Part shown: positions 10,501-18,063 of the stretch, piece by piece
How the letters are laid out: every line of letters begins with the position of its first letter
Numbering within the stretch: the stretch's first letter is position 1
Origin: Luteolibacter ambystomatis
GTDB taxonomy: Bacteria > Verrucomicrobiota > Verrucomicrobiia > Verrucomicrobiales > Akkermansiaceae
DNA: 64,000 nucleotides
Direction of reading: 5' to 3'
NCBI RefSeq assembly: GCF_018137965.1
Contig: NZ_CP073100.1
Location: forward strand, 2,294,001 to 2,358,000
Program-made: the position numbers and the translations under genes
Notes under the pieces: model-generated
What the model was told of the DNA's origin: nothing
What the model saw: only the letters and a program-made list of their open reading frames with translations
The model's database searches: none

Positions 10501-12219
10501 CGCCTCGGACCCCGTGAGAGCGCCTGCATAGGACGCGAGGATGTAACTGCCAGCCGCCAGTTCACCATCGACAACGGAGACATGGACATCGGTGACACCA
10601 TTCAACACCAGATTCTCGCCGATGTTGATCTTGTCCGAGAGATCCGCACCGGAGCTGCCGAGGTCGAAGTAGGTCTTCCCGCCTCCATTGAGCTGGAGGC
10701 TCTTTCCAATACCCACGGTACACTCGACCGCACCACCGGCATTCCGCGCCGATGGTCCGATCTCAAGGTTGGCACCGGAGGCAAGAGTCACCGAGCCGGT
10801 GATGTCCGTGGCCGCGGTTCCCGTGCGGCCCGCCGTCAGAGTACCACTGATTCCCTGCGGAACACCGGTCGCCAGATTGTCGAACAGCGTGCCGCCCGTG
10901 ATCGTGAGATCCGCTGAGGCCAGCGGGGAGGTCCCGAGTTGCAAGGTGCCCGCGGAGAGAATGGTGGCCCCGGTGAAGGTATTCGCACCATTGAGATGGA
11001 GCGTGCCCGGGCCGGCTTTGGTGAGAGATCCCGTACCATCGATCGTGCCGGTGAGGGTCAGGCTGCCGGTGGCTCCGGATTGGCTGATCGTGGTGGCGGC
11101 GGCGAGCGTGATGTTTCCACCATAGGTCGCATTCGCGGCGGTGCTGGTGTGGTTCATCGTCCCACCGTTCATGAGCACGGCCCGGGTCGTGACGCCGGTG
11201 TTTTCATAGAGATTGAAACTCCCACCGCTGTTCACGGTCACCGTTCCCGCGCCATCGAAGACGGTACCCGCCTCCACCCCGAAGATCCCCTGGTTGACGA
11301 TCACATTGCCTCCGCCGATCACCTGGACATTCACCAGGCTGATCTGGTTGGCACCCGTCTTGGTGATGGTGAATCCATTTTGGAACAATCGTCCCGAGGC
11401 CGCGGTGGCGTGGCGGATGTCCCAGCGGCTGCTGCCGCCCAAGGTGGTGTCACCGGTCAGCTCCATCTGCTGGAGCGAGCTGGTCTGCGTGGCATTGAGG
11501 TTCACGACCGCGCCATTGCCATCCCATCCCGTCCCCGCCGCCTTGATGTACTCCGTGCCGTGGTTCTGGTTGCTGATACTGAGCGTGCCGCCTGCAAGCA
11601 CCTCCGTGTAGTTCGCCACCGTCGGATCTCCGGTGCCGCTTGTCACCGTGGTCAGCGCGTCCTTCGCTCCCAGCGAGGAACCATTGTCGGTGCGCAGGGA
11701 GACACCGGCACCGATGGTCAGCACCCCGGAGAAGGTGTTGGCCACACCGCCCAACCCCATCGATGCCGCACCTCCCGGAGCCAGGACCTGGAATCCATTG
11801 GTGCCTGCGATGGGACGATCGATGCGCGCGACGATGGCTCCCGTGCGCGGGTAGATGCTGATCGTCGGCTTGTTCGCCCCATTGTCCAGGGTGAGCGTAT
11901 TGGTGCCGCCGATAATATAGCAGTTCGATCCCACCGTGGTGTCGCGGAAGAACAGGTTGCCAATCGTGCGCGCGGTATCGAGCGAGATGGTGCGATCCGC
12001 GGAGATGTCGATGTTGAACGTGGCTGTGGAGCCCGCGCCATCGGCCACCGTGCTGCCGAGCCAGTTGCCAACCGTGCTCCAGTTGCCGTTGTTGTTGAGG
12101 ATCCACGCGCTGTCCGCCCCCTGTGCCGCTCCCGCAAGTGCGGACGCGACAACAATCAGGCAGGGAAGGACGTGACGGTGCGGAAGTGCAATACGAGCAA
12201 GGATCAATCGGGGTTTCAT
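7522..12219 (-). CDS. Giant exported autotransporter-associated beta-strand repeat protein
   Basis: A 1565-residue protein from the ATG at 12219, chosen because a signal peptide follows (MKPRLILARI, then VVASALAGAAQGA). Almost the whole length, residues ~40-1430, consists of PATR-type repeats: units of ~30-60 residues of the form GTGSLTKAGPGTLHLNG / NTFTGATILSAGTLQLG, which predict a right-handed parallel beta-helix. The composition is very rich in Gly, Ser, Thr, Asn and Ala, with almost no Cys. It ends with a calcium-loop-like segment DSDGDGLANGIEF and a ~100-residue beta module closing in KKLFVRLKVELP. No C-terminal autotransporter barrel is seen, so this terminal module may serve in sorting or anchoring. 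Family knowledge supports a surface adhesin or polysaccharide-binding role; no enzymatic motif is visible. Confidence 0.88.
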   Translation of the reverse strand: MKPRLILARIALPHRHVLPCLIVVASALAGAAQGADSAWILNNNGNWSTVGNWLGSTVADGAGSTATFNIDISADRTISLDTARTIGNLFFRDTTVGSNCYIIGGTNTLTLDNGANKPTISIYPRTGAIVARIDRPIAGTNGFQVLAPGGAASMGLGGVANTFSGVLTIGAGVSLRTDNGSSLGAKDALTTVTSGTGDPTVANYTEVLAGGTLSISNQNHGTEYIKAAGTGWDGNGAVVNLNATQTSSLQQMELTGDTTLGGSSRWDIRHATAASGRLFQNGFTITKTGANQISLVNVQVIGGGNVIVNQGIFGVEAGTVFDGAGTVTVNSGGSFNLYENTGVTTRAVLMNGGTMNHTSTAANATYGGNITLAAATTISQSGATGSLTLTGTIDGTGSLTKAGPGTLHLNGANTFTGATILSAGTLQLGTSPLASADLTITGGTLFDNLATGVPQGISGTLTAGRTGTAATDITGSVTLASGANLEIGPSARNAGGAVECTVGIGKSLQLNGGGKTYFDLGSSGADLSDKINIGENLVLNGVTDVHVSVVDGELAAGSYILASYAGALTGSEANLSLSGLPADTRQSFALSTATIANAVTLDVTGNGANLVWSGGLAGNAWDLHNTANFSNDGAADGFYNLDRVFFNDSGIGGAPILLSGTLMPGKLNVNATQEYTFSGTGIISGRTSLTKQGGGWLHITGTAHDYSGGVIINSGGISVPALGNNGSPSPLGIAGTIVLQGGILSFTGTSESSNKVIDLGTTGGNLDVPAAGSSLTLTAANPLLGTGVLTVSGAGSIRLVRDNAPFTLGTSLAGNGHLRLNPRTVAGATTSLEVSLTGTNSGFSGGLTLESPASGSWRLSAASGTAAKLGSSAVTVGAGAQLYASGVTLTNPLTLTGNGYVENGGTTGGALRLDTSTINGTTLTIAGAAKIGCLSSGNGIISSSVLRGATAGTNDDILTIGGSNQTSTGVIVFTGTVEDTSLDKIIVGGGGTSTSPQVLQVGSGTASGSLGNIPVQLGSDAQPVQLRFHQADDYIAPSSITSVGTSTELHANTQAGTTNGKGLVFTGTVAAGYLGVGTSAAASSSISKLTIESGANVAAGNFYVGDAASRSGVVAQTGGSIAVSSGCRIGHFATESSIYTMSGGTLTLTGNPTANPSTSGVAEQVGGIYVGIDGVGALEQSGGTISTRFVVLDNRGDTAGTDTLTLNGGSLVLTSIWGLVQRNASTVVNLGGGTIVAGANLPIDATPVLAAATTSMVNTGGFTVTAPKAFSGSGNLAITGGGTFSATATSTATGALTVSGSGTTFSGTGTAPGATAVIHAGAKVRSTGTMGFPGTLTLDAGSTLEASITSGTAATKVVSTGQMTVNGTVKVSLSGYTPVEGDAFNLADFASFSGTPSFDFTGAALTGGLTWSTANFATDGTVRVVSGNAYTAFESANGIFGAGATADSDGDGLANGIEFVLGGDPSGPGSDSSALRPLVTMDENYLHFVFRRADVSIPFNPRAQYGSDLTSWTDAVNGSPNGTPVFVLEEDDAYGPGIDRVSVSIPRALVSSEKKLFVRLKVELP

Positions 12220-12308
12220 CAGGTCTTGGGTTGGAATCAGGCCATGAATTCCAAGGGGGGAAATCCATGGAGCCTGCCATCCACCGTGTGCCTGTTTCCA
12301 CACCACCC

Positions 12309-12331
12309 GCAATACACACAAACTGGCGTAT
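12309..12331 (-). promoter_or_regulatory. Shared upstream motif, copy 3 (large repeat protein gene)
   Basis: Plus-strand ATACAC, 8 bp spacer, GCGTAT. This is the best dyad of the set: one changed base would make it perfect. It lies 90 bp upstream of the start codon at 12219 and just beyond the stop of the response-regulator gene. Confidence 0.55.
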
Positions 12332-12348
12332 CCCCCGCCGACCTCCTG

Positions 12349-13008
12349 CTACTTGAGATACTTCGCCACCGCCTCGCCGCGCGAATGCACATGCAGCTTC
12401 CGGTAGATGCCCTTGATGTGCATGCGCACCGTATCGAAGGCCAGCCCCAGGGCATCCGCGATCTCCTTGTATGCCGCTCCGTCCGCCAGGTGATCCAGGA
12501 TCTCCCGTTCCCGCGGTGTCAGCCGTGAGATCTCGGATTGCACCACACCCCTGCGGTTGAAGAATTCGATCACCTTCCGCGCGATCGATCCGCTCATCGG
12601 CCCGCCGCCGCGGAGCACCTCGGAGATCGAGCGCAGCAACACCGGAGTCGCGGTCCGTTTCAACAGGTAGCCGCTGGCTCCTGCCTTGAGCGACTCGAAG
12701 ACGTTTTCATTGTCATCGGAAACCGTGAGCATCAGCACATCCACTCCCGCGAGCAACATCTTGAGCTGCTTCACGCACTCGATGCCGCTCATGCCGGGGA
12801 GATTGATGTCCATGAGCACCACATCCGGTGCATCGCGGGGCATCTCCCGCAGGGCATCCTCCGCGGACCGGAAGACACCGGTGCAGGTGAACCCCGGAGC
12901 CGCATCGATCTGCGCGGCGAGATTGTCACGGATCCAATCGTCATCCTCCACGATCGCCACCCGGACCACGGCTGCTGCATCTGAAGATGACGGGAAATCC
13001 TGGGACAT
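12349..13008 (-). CDS. NarL/FixJ-family DNA-binding response regulator
   Basis: A 219-residue two-domain regulator. The receiver domain (residues ~16-135) has the acidic pocket EDDD (21-24), phospho-acceptor Asp67 in VVLMDINLPG, Thr95 and Lys117 in GYLLKRT, so it looks fully phosphorylatable. The C-terminal ~65 residues are a LuxR-type helix-turn-helix (LTPREREILDHLADGAAYKEIADAL, then VRMHIKGIYRKLHV). Its partner is most probably the HisKA_3 sensor kinase transcribed from the same strand and ending 67 bp upstream. A copy of the shared motif lies 33 bp before its start, consistent with autoregulation. Targets are inferred to be the neighbouring surface-protein genes. Confidence 0.93.
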   Translation of the reverse strand: MSQDFPSSSDAAAVVRVAIVEDDDWIRDNLAAQIDAAPGFTCTGVFRSAEDALREMPRDAPDVVLMDINLPGMSGIECVKQLKMLLAGVDVLMLTVSDDNENVFESLKAGASGYLLKRTATPVLLRSISEVLRGGGPMSGSIARKVIEFFNRRGVVQSEISRLTPREREILDHLADGAAYKEIADALGLAFDTVRMHIKGIYRKLHVHSRGEAVAKYLK

Positions 13009-13040
13009 TCCGCTAGGGTATCACAGCGGCCTTCGCGCCA

Positions 13041-13063
13041 CCAATACACATCTATGGGTGGGG
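13041..13063 (-). promoter_or_regulatory. Shared upstream motif, copy 4 (response regulator gene)
   Basis: Plus-strand CCAATACACATCTATGGGTG. The CAATACAC half is conserved but the second half-site is weak (GTGGGG). It lies 33 bp upstream of the regulator start codon, in the 66 bp gap after the kinase gene. Confidence 0.4.
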
Positions 13064-13074
13064 GCGCGGCTTTG

Positions 13075-15225
13075 TCAGGATGAAAGCGGAGCCAATCGTG
13101 AAAGCGCCAGGCCGAAGGTCACGGTGGTTCCCTGGCCGGGTCCGGTTTCCCATCCGCAGGAGCCTCCCAGTTGCTCCATGCGGTGCTTCATGTTGGCCAG
13201 ACCATTGCGACCGCTCTCCGCGATGCCCGCATCGATCCCACGGCCATTGTCCCCGATCGTGACACGCAGCACGCCATCCTCGATCCCGACCTCCATCCGG
13301 CACTCCGATGCGGCGGAGTGTTTCATCACATTCCGCAGCGCCTCCTTCACCGCCAGCAGCAGGTGGTGGCGCACCCCCGCATGGACCGGCATCTCCGGCA
13401 GCTCGCCGGGGCCTTTCAGGCGGAGGCGCATGCCGCTGCCGTGGAAATAGTTCTCCGCGTAGTGCAGCAGGTAGTGCGCGAGCCTCGGCAGGGTGTCATT
13501 GCGGGGATTCACCGTCCAGACCACCTCGTCCATCGCGCGGGTCAATTCATGGGAGGTATCGGAAATCATTTGTACGCCAGGCGTAGTACCGTCCGGCCCG
13601 CCGGCCGCCTGCTCGGCGAGCATCGTGATCTTCGTCACCTTCGCGCCGAGATCGTCGTGAAGATCTCGCGCGATGCGGGACCGCTCTTCCTCGATCGCCC
13701 GGCGTTGCTCCGCCACCTCGCGCTGGTGGATCTCCACCGCCAGTTGAGCGGTGCGCTCCTCCACCCGGCGGCGCAGTTGGACGATCCAGACCAGCGCCAG
13801 CGAGAGCACCAGCGAGAGCACGCCGGCCAGTCCCAGGATGCGCCGCGTGGTCCACCACGGCGGCTGCGACAGGATGCGGATGTCCGCCGGTGAATTCAGC
13901 AGCAGCTCGAAGGACTCCATCCGCGGCGCGCCGAAGCCTCCGTCACGGGCCACGCATACGCCGGTCAATTCAAGCTCGCTGCCGGGCGCGGCCGGCCTCT
14001 TCCACAACCTGTCCGCGGGCAGGCGCGCGACGAATTTCCAATGGTCCCGCTGGAGCTCCAGCAACTGGTCGCCCTGGCTGTTGGTCACATCCACCAGGGT
14101 GGCGGCAAGGCGGACCAAGGTCGCATCATGGCTGCCATCGAACAATCCGCCGTTCTCCACGGACACCGGCATTGGCAAGGCCGCGCTGCCGGTGGACCGC
14201 ACCACCGCATCCTCCAGCACCGGAGAAAAGCCGCCCAACTGCGGCAGCCCGGAAACCTCCACGTGCATCCCGGCCACGATCCCCACCGGCCCGCGCGGTA
14301 CGAACCGCGCGCCATGACCGCCATCCGAGAGGTAGTATCCCGCCGTGGATGCATGGATGACCTGGCCCGCGATTCTAACCCGGTTGAACAACGATGCCCC
14401 CGCCGGATCAAACTCGCGGAGTTCCGGCACGCGCTTCACTGGCACGGCGAACGGATCGGCCCCTGCCGGAGTCACGACCGTGATGTACAAGGGCGAGCTC
14501 ACCCGCACATACGTCTCGAGGATCTGGTGCTCGTCATTGAACACCGGCGCCACGATCCCACGGACACGCACCACCGCTCCCCGGATGGCTGTGAGCGAGG
14601 AAAGATCGCCATGCAGCACCCGTGCATGGATCGGACCACCCGCCATCGACACCGTCACCAGCCCGTCCCTCACCTGGCTCACCACTCCCTCCACCTCCAC
14701 CCACCGGGCATTCAGGCTGCCATTGAGAAAGAGATCGCGGGCCGGCCTCGCGGGCTCCGGCATCATCCCCTTCCCCAGCCACGTGACCGATGCCTCCATC
14801 ACGTTCGGCGCGAATGCTCCGCGGATCATTCGGCCGGTGAGTTCGATCTGGTCCCCCATTTGCAATGGTGGCGATTGATCGGAAGACAGCCAGCAGGTGA
14901 TGCCCGCTCCCGATTCCTGGATGGTGACGGAATGCGCATCCTGATCACAGGTCACGACCCCGCGGATTCGCACCCGGTTCGGCAGCTTGTCCGGCTCCAG
15001 CGCCCGGATCTGCGGAATCGCGGAAAGCGGAGGCCGCCTTTGTCCCGCCGTTGCCCCGCCATCCATCGACCGGAACACCGCCACGGACAATCCCGGCGAG
15101 CCATCCGCCCAATCCAACGAACCCAGCAATTCAACCATTCCCTCCTTGTCCGATGGCGGCGAAGGCAACGGAGCAAATCGAATGGTTCCGCTGCCATCGT
15201 CCAAGCGGAACCCCTTCCTCCCCAC
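13075..15225 (-). CDS. Sensor histidine kinase, C-terminal part (frameshifted from the upstream frame)
   Basis: A 716-codon frame opening at a GTG at 15225. Residues ~20-440 are several OB-fold-like beta domains (NRVRIRGVVTCDQD; FNRVRIAGQVIHAS). Trp-rich text leads into one membrane helix (RILGLAGVLSLVLSLALVWI, ~475-497) and a coiled coil. A HisKA_3 dimerisation domain follows with phospho-acceptor His523 in ARDLHDDLGAK, then a HATPase_c domain with EALRNVMKHS and IGDNGRGID. This is the NarX/DegS class that pairs with NarL-type regulators, and the regulator gene follows directly. The first residues (KGFRLDDGSGTIRF) continue an OB-fold strand begun in the overlapping upstream frame, so both frames belong to one gene of about 1120 residues broken near 15211-15214. 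Confidence 0.85.
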   Translation of the reverse strand: MGRKGFRLDDGSGTIRFAPLPSPPSDKEGMVELLGSLDWADGSPGLSVAVFRSMDGGATAGQRRPPLSAIPQIRALEPDKLPNRVRIRGVVTCDQDAHSVTIQESGAGITCWLSSDQSPPLQMGDQIELTGRMIRGAFAPNVMEASVTWLGKGMMPEPARPARDLFLNGSLNARWVEVEGVVSQVRDGLVTVSMAGGPIHARVLHGDLSSLTAIRGAVVRVRGIVAPVFNDEHQILETYVRVSSPLYITVVTPAGADPFAVPVKRVPELREFDPAGASLFNRVRIAGQVIHASTAGYYLSDGGHGARFVPRGPVGIVAGMHVEVSGLPQLGGFSPVLEDAVVRSTGSAALPMPVSVENGGLFDGSHDATLVRLAATLVDVTNSQGDQLLELQRDHWKFVARLPADRLWKRPAAPGSELELTGVCVARDGGFGAPRMESFELLLNSPADIRILSQPPWWTTRRILGLAGVLSLVLSLALVWIVQLRRRVEERTAQLAVEIHQREVAEQRRAIEEERSRIARDLHDDLGAKVTKITMLAEQAAGGPDGTTPGVQMISDTSHELTRAMDEVVWTVNPRNDTLPRLAHYLLHYAENYFHGSGMRLRLKGPGELPEMPVHAGVRHHLLLAVKEALRNVMKHSAASECRMEVGIEDGVLRVTIGDNGRGIDAGIAESGRNGLANMKHRMEQLGGSCGWETGPGQGTTVTFGLALSRLAPLSS

Positions 15226-16444
15226 CTCGCACCACCTTCCCCCGGAGACGGATCAACGTCCCTGCGGGATGCCCTTCCCGGCTGAGTCCGGAGATCCGCG
15301 ACAAGGGAGTCTCCGCCCACAACCCCACCCTCACCGACTGCACCCGGACATGCTCCATTCCGGACACCAACAACCCGGCCGCCATGGCATGCCCATCCTC
15401 GCCCGGCGTGCCGTAACACGCGCCGCTCACCTTCACGCGGCTGCCGAGCAGAGGCAATCGTGGCGCTTGTCCATCCCCGTTGTCCACGACCTCCACCGCA
15501 AGCGCGCTGCCATCCGCCACCAAATCGAAATACCAGCGTCCATCCCCGTGGCCCAGAGTCGCGACCGTTCCCTCCATCTCCACACGCCGGTAGTCGTCCG
15601 CAGCGTCCCACTTCTGCCCCACGACGATGGTACGGGCCCCCGGCAGATCCACAGCCCCCATGACGGACACCTTCACCGGTTGCTCATCGAGATGGAACCG
15701 GCATCCGTCATCCGCGGTGAGGTGGAACGAATAGTCACCGTCCACCGGCACTTCGAGAGCGCCGGAGAACACCAGTCCGTAATCACCATCGCGCCCGCCC
15801 GTCGCGGGATCGAACTGATGGGCGACACCGAACGACACCGGACTCTCGCGACCGAATACCGGCATCTTCTCCCAGCGTCCCCCATAGACCGCATAGGCAA
15901 GCCCGGGCTCCCGAGTGCCATCCGCCAGCGGATGAGACAGCATGGCGGGCGGAACCGGCTGCCGGGGAATGCCCGGCCCCTCATACAACAGTTGCAAGGT
16001 CTTCCTCCCGCCACGCTGGTAATATTCCAGCCGCAGCGGATGACGTCCCGCCGTCAGATGCACCCTGGCCGACTTCTCCCGGAAATCCGGCTTTCCCTCA
16101 TCCCCGAGCAGGGGCTTGGAACGGCAGAACAACACGCCCTTCTCCGCCTTCGCCATACCTTCAATCATGACCTTCCGACCCACCTCCACATCGCGCATCG
16201 GTCGATCCAGTTCCAAACGCACCGCCCCGGAATCATCCTGCACCACCAGTGAGTCCCGGCCCGCATCCACCCACGTGATCGTGCCCTCCAGCTTCAGCTC
16301 CCTCAGCGCCTCCTTTCCCGAACCCGCGAATTCACGCGCCGCGGACGCCCGATCCACAGGCTCTTCCCCACCCGCGATTCCCCCCAGCCCGGCCGCCACG
16401 ACCAAGCCAATCCTCCACCACAAGAATGTGCATGAGTTCCACAT
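15131..16444 (-). CDS. Sensor histidine kinase, N-terminal sensory part (frame broken near 15211)
   Basis: A 437-codon frame that starts with a signal peptide or anchor (TFLWWRIGLVVAAGLGGIAG). Residues ~47-112 form an OB-fold-like domain (LEGTITWVDAGRDSLVVQDD). Residues ~125-285 look PA14-like, a carbohydrate-binding fold often found in extracellular sensors (HPLRLEYYQRGGRKTLQLLYEG; DGDYSFHLTADDGCRFHLD). Further OB-fold text follows up to IRLRGKVVRGGEEG. After that the reading becomes unlike protein (VPLGRWQRNHSIC) and stops. Removing one G from the GGGG run (plus-strand CCCC, 15211-15214) gives EEGFRLDDGSG and joins cleanly to the 13075-15225 frame. The complete protein would be a periplasmic-sensing kinase, possibly for glycans. 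Motif copy 5 lies 158 bp upstream. Confidence 0.75.
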   Translation of the reverse strand: MWNSCTFLWWRIGLVVAAGLGGIAGGEEPVDRASAAREFAGSGKEALRELKLEGTITWVDAGRDSLVVQDDSGAVRLELDRPMRDVEVGRKVMIEGMAKAEKGVLFCRSKPLLGDEGKPDFREKSARVHLTAGRHPLRLEYYQRGGRKTLQLLYEGPGIPRQPVPPAMLSHPLADGTREPGLAYAVYGGRWEKMPVFGRESPVSFGVAHQFDPATGGRDGDYGLVFSGALEVPVDGDYSFHLTADDGCRFHLDEQPVKVSVMGAVDLPGARTIVVGQKWDAADDYRRVEMEGTVATLGHGDGRWYFDLVADGSALAVEVVDNGDGQAPRLPLLGSRVKVSGACYGTPGEDGHAMAAGLLVSGMEHVRVQSVRVGLWAETPLSRISGLSREGHPAGTLIRLRGKVVRGGEEGVPLGRWQRNHSICSVAFAAIGQGGNG

Positions 16445-16587
16445 CTACACCACTCCCTATTCCCTGTACCTCAATCGTATCAATCTCTCATCCGACCACC
16501 CCGAGGGTCAAGATGGGAGCACGGGAAACCGGCATGCTCCGGGCACATGCGCCTTCCCAACAAAGCCGGGAAATGCAGCCTCATCAC

Positions 16588-17241
16588 TCACACGGGCCAC
16601 TGCAATACACCCAAAGATGTGTGGGACCATCCTGCCGATATCCGCGCGCAGGCGACGGTCCCGGAATCCGCCGGTCCGCGGTTTCTATCGGACCGTGAGG
16701 CCGGGAAGCCGGGCCAATGGCAGCCACTGGTTCGATGCGGCATCCAGGTACTGGTCGTCCGCGGCAAGAAGCGCCTTTTGAAGCATGAACTGGATTTCAC
16801 TCCGAGGTCCTTGCCACGGCGGGCGACGCGGAAACGCGGAACCTCGACCGGCAATCCCGGTGTGGAAAAGCGCGCGAAGTCCGTCGGCAGCGGAGCTTCG
16901 GATGGACCGATCGGGAGACTGAGCGCCGCCATCAACTCCGCGTGGCGCTGATCCTCGAGCCTGCGTCTCTTTTCATTATCCAGACAAACCAAGATGAGAA
17001 CCCCGAGCCAGCTGGCACACAGGGACAGGATGATCCCGGCCAACAGCCTGCCCTTGGAGTTCCCAATCTCAGCCCCGAAATACACCGATACCCCCCAGGA
17101 AAGGAGGATGAAACCAATCACCAGATCCGGGATCAAGGACGGGGCGGCGGTCACATAAACGGCAACTGGCATGGCCATATCGTAAGCGTAGTCCGAGCCG
17201 CCATGCCGTTGCGGTTGCAACGGAGGTTTCGTTGTCGTCAT
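16588..17241 (-). CDS. Two-TM hypothetical protein, probably frameshifted near its middle
   Basis: From the ATG at 17241 the frame reads MTTTKPPLQPQRHGG, then two membrane helices (PDLVIGFILLSWGVSVYF and LLAGIILSLCASWLGVLILVCL), a basic/coiled stretch (DNEKRRRLEDQRHAEL) and a Pro-rich linker. After about residue 130 the translation looks like out-of-frame text. If one base is restored near 16850, the other frame gives a convincing end (EIQFMLQKALLAADDQYLDA, SNQWLPLARLPGLTVR) with a stop at 16685. That end would leave motif copy 5 in non-coding DNA, which makes sense. The start codon lies inside the left hairpin of the IS66 element. An alternative ATG two codons upstream (17247) exists. Function unknown. 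Confidence 0.5.
   Translation of the reverse strand: MTTTKPPLQPQRHGGSDYAYDMAMPVAVYVTAAPSLIPDLVIGFILLSWGVSVYFGAEIGNSKGRLLAGIILSLCASWLGVLILVCLDNEKRRRLEDQRHAELMAALSLPIGPSEAPLPTDFARFSTPGLPVEVPRFRVARRGKDLGVKSSSCFKRRFLPRTTSTWMPHRTSGCHWPGFPASRSDRNRGPADSGTVACARISAGWSHTSLGVLQWPV
16602..16624 (-). promoter_or_regulatory. Shared upstream motif, copy 5 (sensor kinase gene)
   Basis: Plus-strand CAATACACCCAAAGATGTG. It keeps CAATACAC and the CAAAGATGTG run also seen in copy 2. It lies 158 bp upstream of the kinase start codon. It overlaps the doubtful 3' end of the upstream two-TM gene, but is intergenic if that gene really stops at 16685. Confidence 0.5.
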
Positions 17242-17248
17242 AGGCATA

Positions 17249-17653
17249 GTGGATATGACGACAACGAACGAAGGATTGGTGAAACAGGACTGTATCGGCA
17301 GGATCCGCTTTTCGCGGGAGCAGCGTGACGCGTTGCTTGATGCTTACCAATCCAGTGGATCGAGCGGCCCGCAGTTTTGCGCCTTGCACGGAGTGAAGTA
17401 TCAGACTTTCGCCACGTGGCTTCAGAAGCGCAAACGCGACGACGGCCGCTATCCGGTCTCCGGCCCCGCTCCTGCCGCGCCGCTGTTCCTCCCGGCTGTG
17501 GTGGAGAAGTTCCCGACAGGCATCCCGCCGGTTGGCTCCGTGGGGCTGGAGGTGAGGCTTCCGGGAGGAGCGACGCTTCTCATCCGCGATGAAACGGACG
17601 TGTCGTTGGCCGCGCGGGTGATCCAGCGCCTGTCCGGAGGTGCTGCATGTTGA
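17249..17653 (+). CDS. tnpA: IS66 family accessory protein TnpA
   Basis: A 134-residue protein (or 132 from the second ATG at 17255, which lies in the hairpin arm). It has a helix-turn-helix-like N-terminal half (FSREQRDALLDAYQSSGSSG, FCALHGVKYQTFATWLQKRK) and a beta-rich end (GLEVRLPGGATLLI), as in the TnpA/OrfA proteins of IS66 elements. Its last 7 bases overlap the tnpB start, which suggests translational coupling. The gene appears intact, unlike tnpC. Confidence 0.88.
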   Translation: MDMTTTNEGLVKQDCIGRIRFSREQRDALLDAYQSSGSSGPQFCALHGVKYQTFATWLQKRKRDDGRYPVSGPAPAAPLFLPAVVEKFPTGIPPVGSVGLEVRLPGGATLLIRDETDVSLAARVIQRLSGGAAC

Positions 17654-18000
17654 GTTTTTCGGGAAGCCTCAAGGTCTTCGTGGCAGTGGAGCCTTGCGAC
17701 ATGCGCCGCAGCTTCAACGGCCTGCACGATGCTGTGACCACCAAACTTCAGGAAGATCCGAAGAGCGGCGCGATCTTCGCCTTCACCAACAAGCGGCGCT
17801 CGCTGCTCAAAATCCTCTACTGGGACGGAAGCGGGCTTTGGATTTTGGCAAAACGGCTTGAACGCGGGACCTTTTCCTGGCCCAAGGGCACGGAGGTCCG
17901 CGATGGCAAGCTGCGCCTGAGTTCCACCGCACTGGCCTTCCTGCTTGATGGCATCGACATGCGCGACGGCTGCAAGCGGCCGTGGTATGAGTCCACTTGA
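17647..18000 (+). CDS. tnpB: IS66 family accessory protein TnpB
   Basis: A 117-residue protein with the strongly conserved TnpB (Orf2) signature: VFVAVEPCDMRRSFNGL near the start, FAFTNKRRSLLKILYWDGSG in the middle and GLWILAKRLERGTFSWP after it. The length is normal for the family. It overlaps tnpA by 7 bp and is followed after 63 bp by tnpC. It is needed with TnpA and TnpC for transposition in studied IS66 elements. It appears intact. Confidence 0.95.
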   Translation: MLSFSGSLKVFVAVEPCDMRRSFNGLHDAVTTKLQEDPKSGAIFAFTNKRRSLLKILYWDGSGLWILAKRLERGTFSWPKGTEVRDGKLRLSSTALAFLLDGIDMRDGCKRPWYEST

Positions 18001-18063
18001 CGGAAATGTCGCACGGCGGCCCCTTGATCATTTACGGCTCACCTCGTAGTAAATCGCACGACG

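Noticed and set aside
10939-12528. Long plus-strand frames antisense to the giant repeat protein and the regulator (also 7759-9108 and 3302-4354)
   Set aside because: They mirror the repeats of the minus-strand proteins, have no recognisable domain, and lack a sensible start context.
17220-17275. Hairpins at the IS66 ends as transcription terminators or a CRISPR-like repeat
   Set aside because: Only two copies exist, one at each IS boundary, and the stems equal the element's inverted ends; there is no spacer array.
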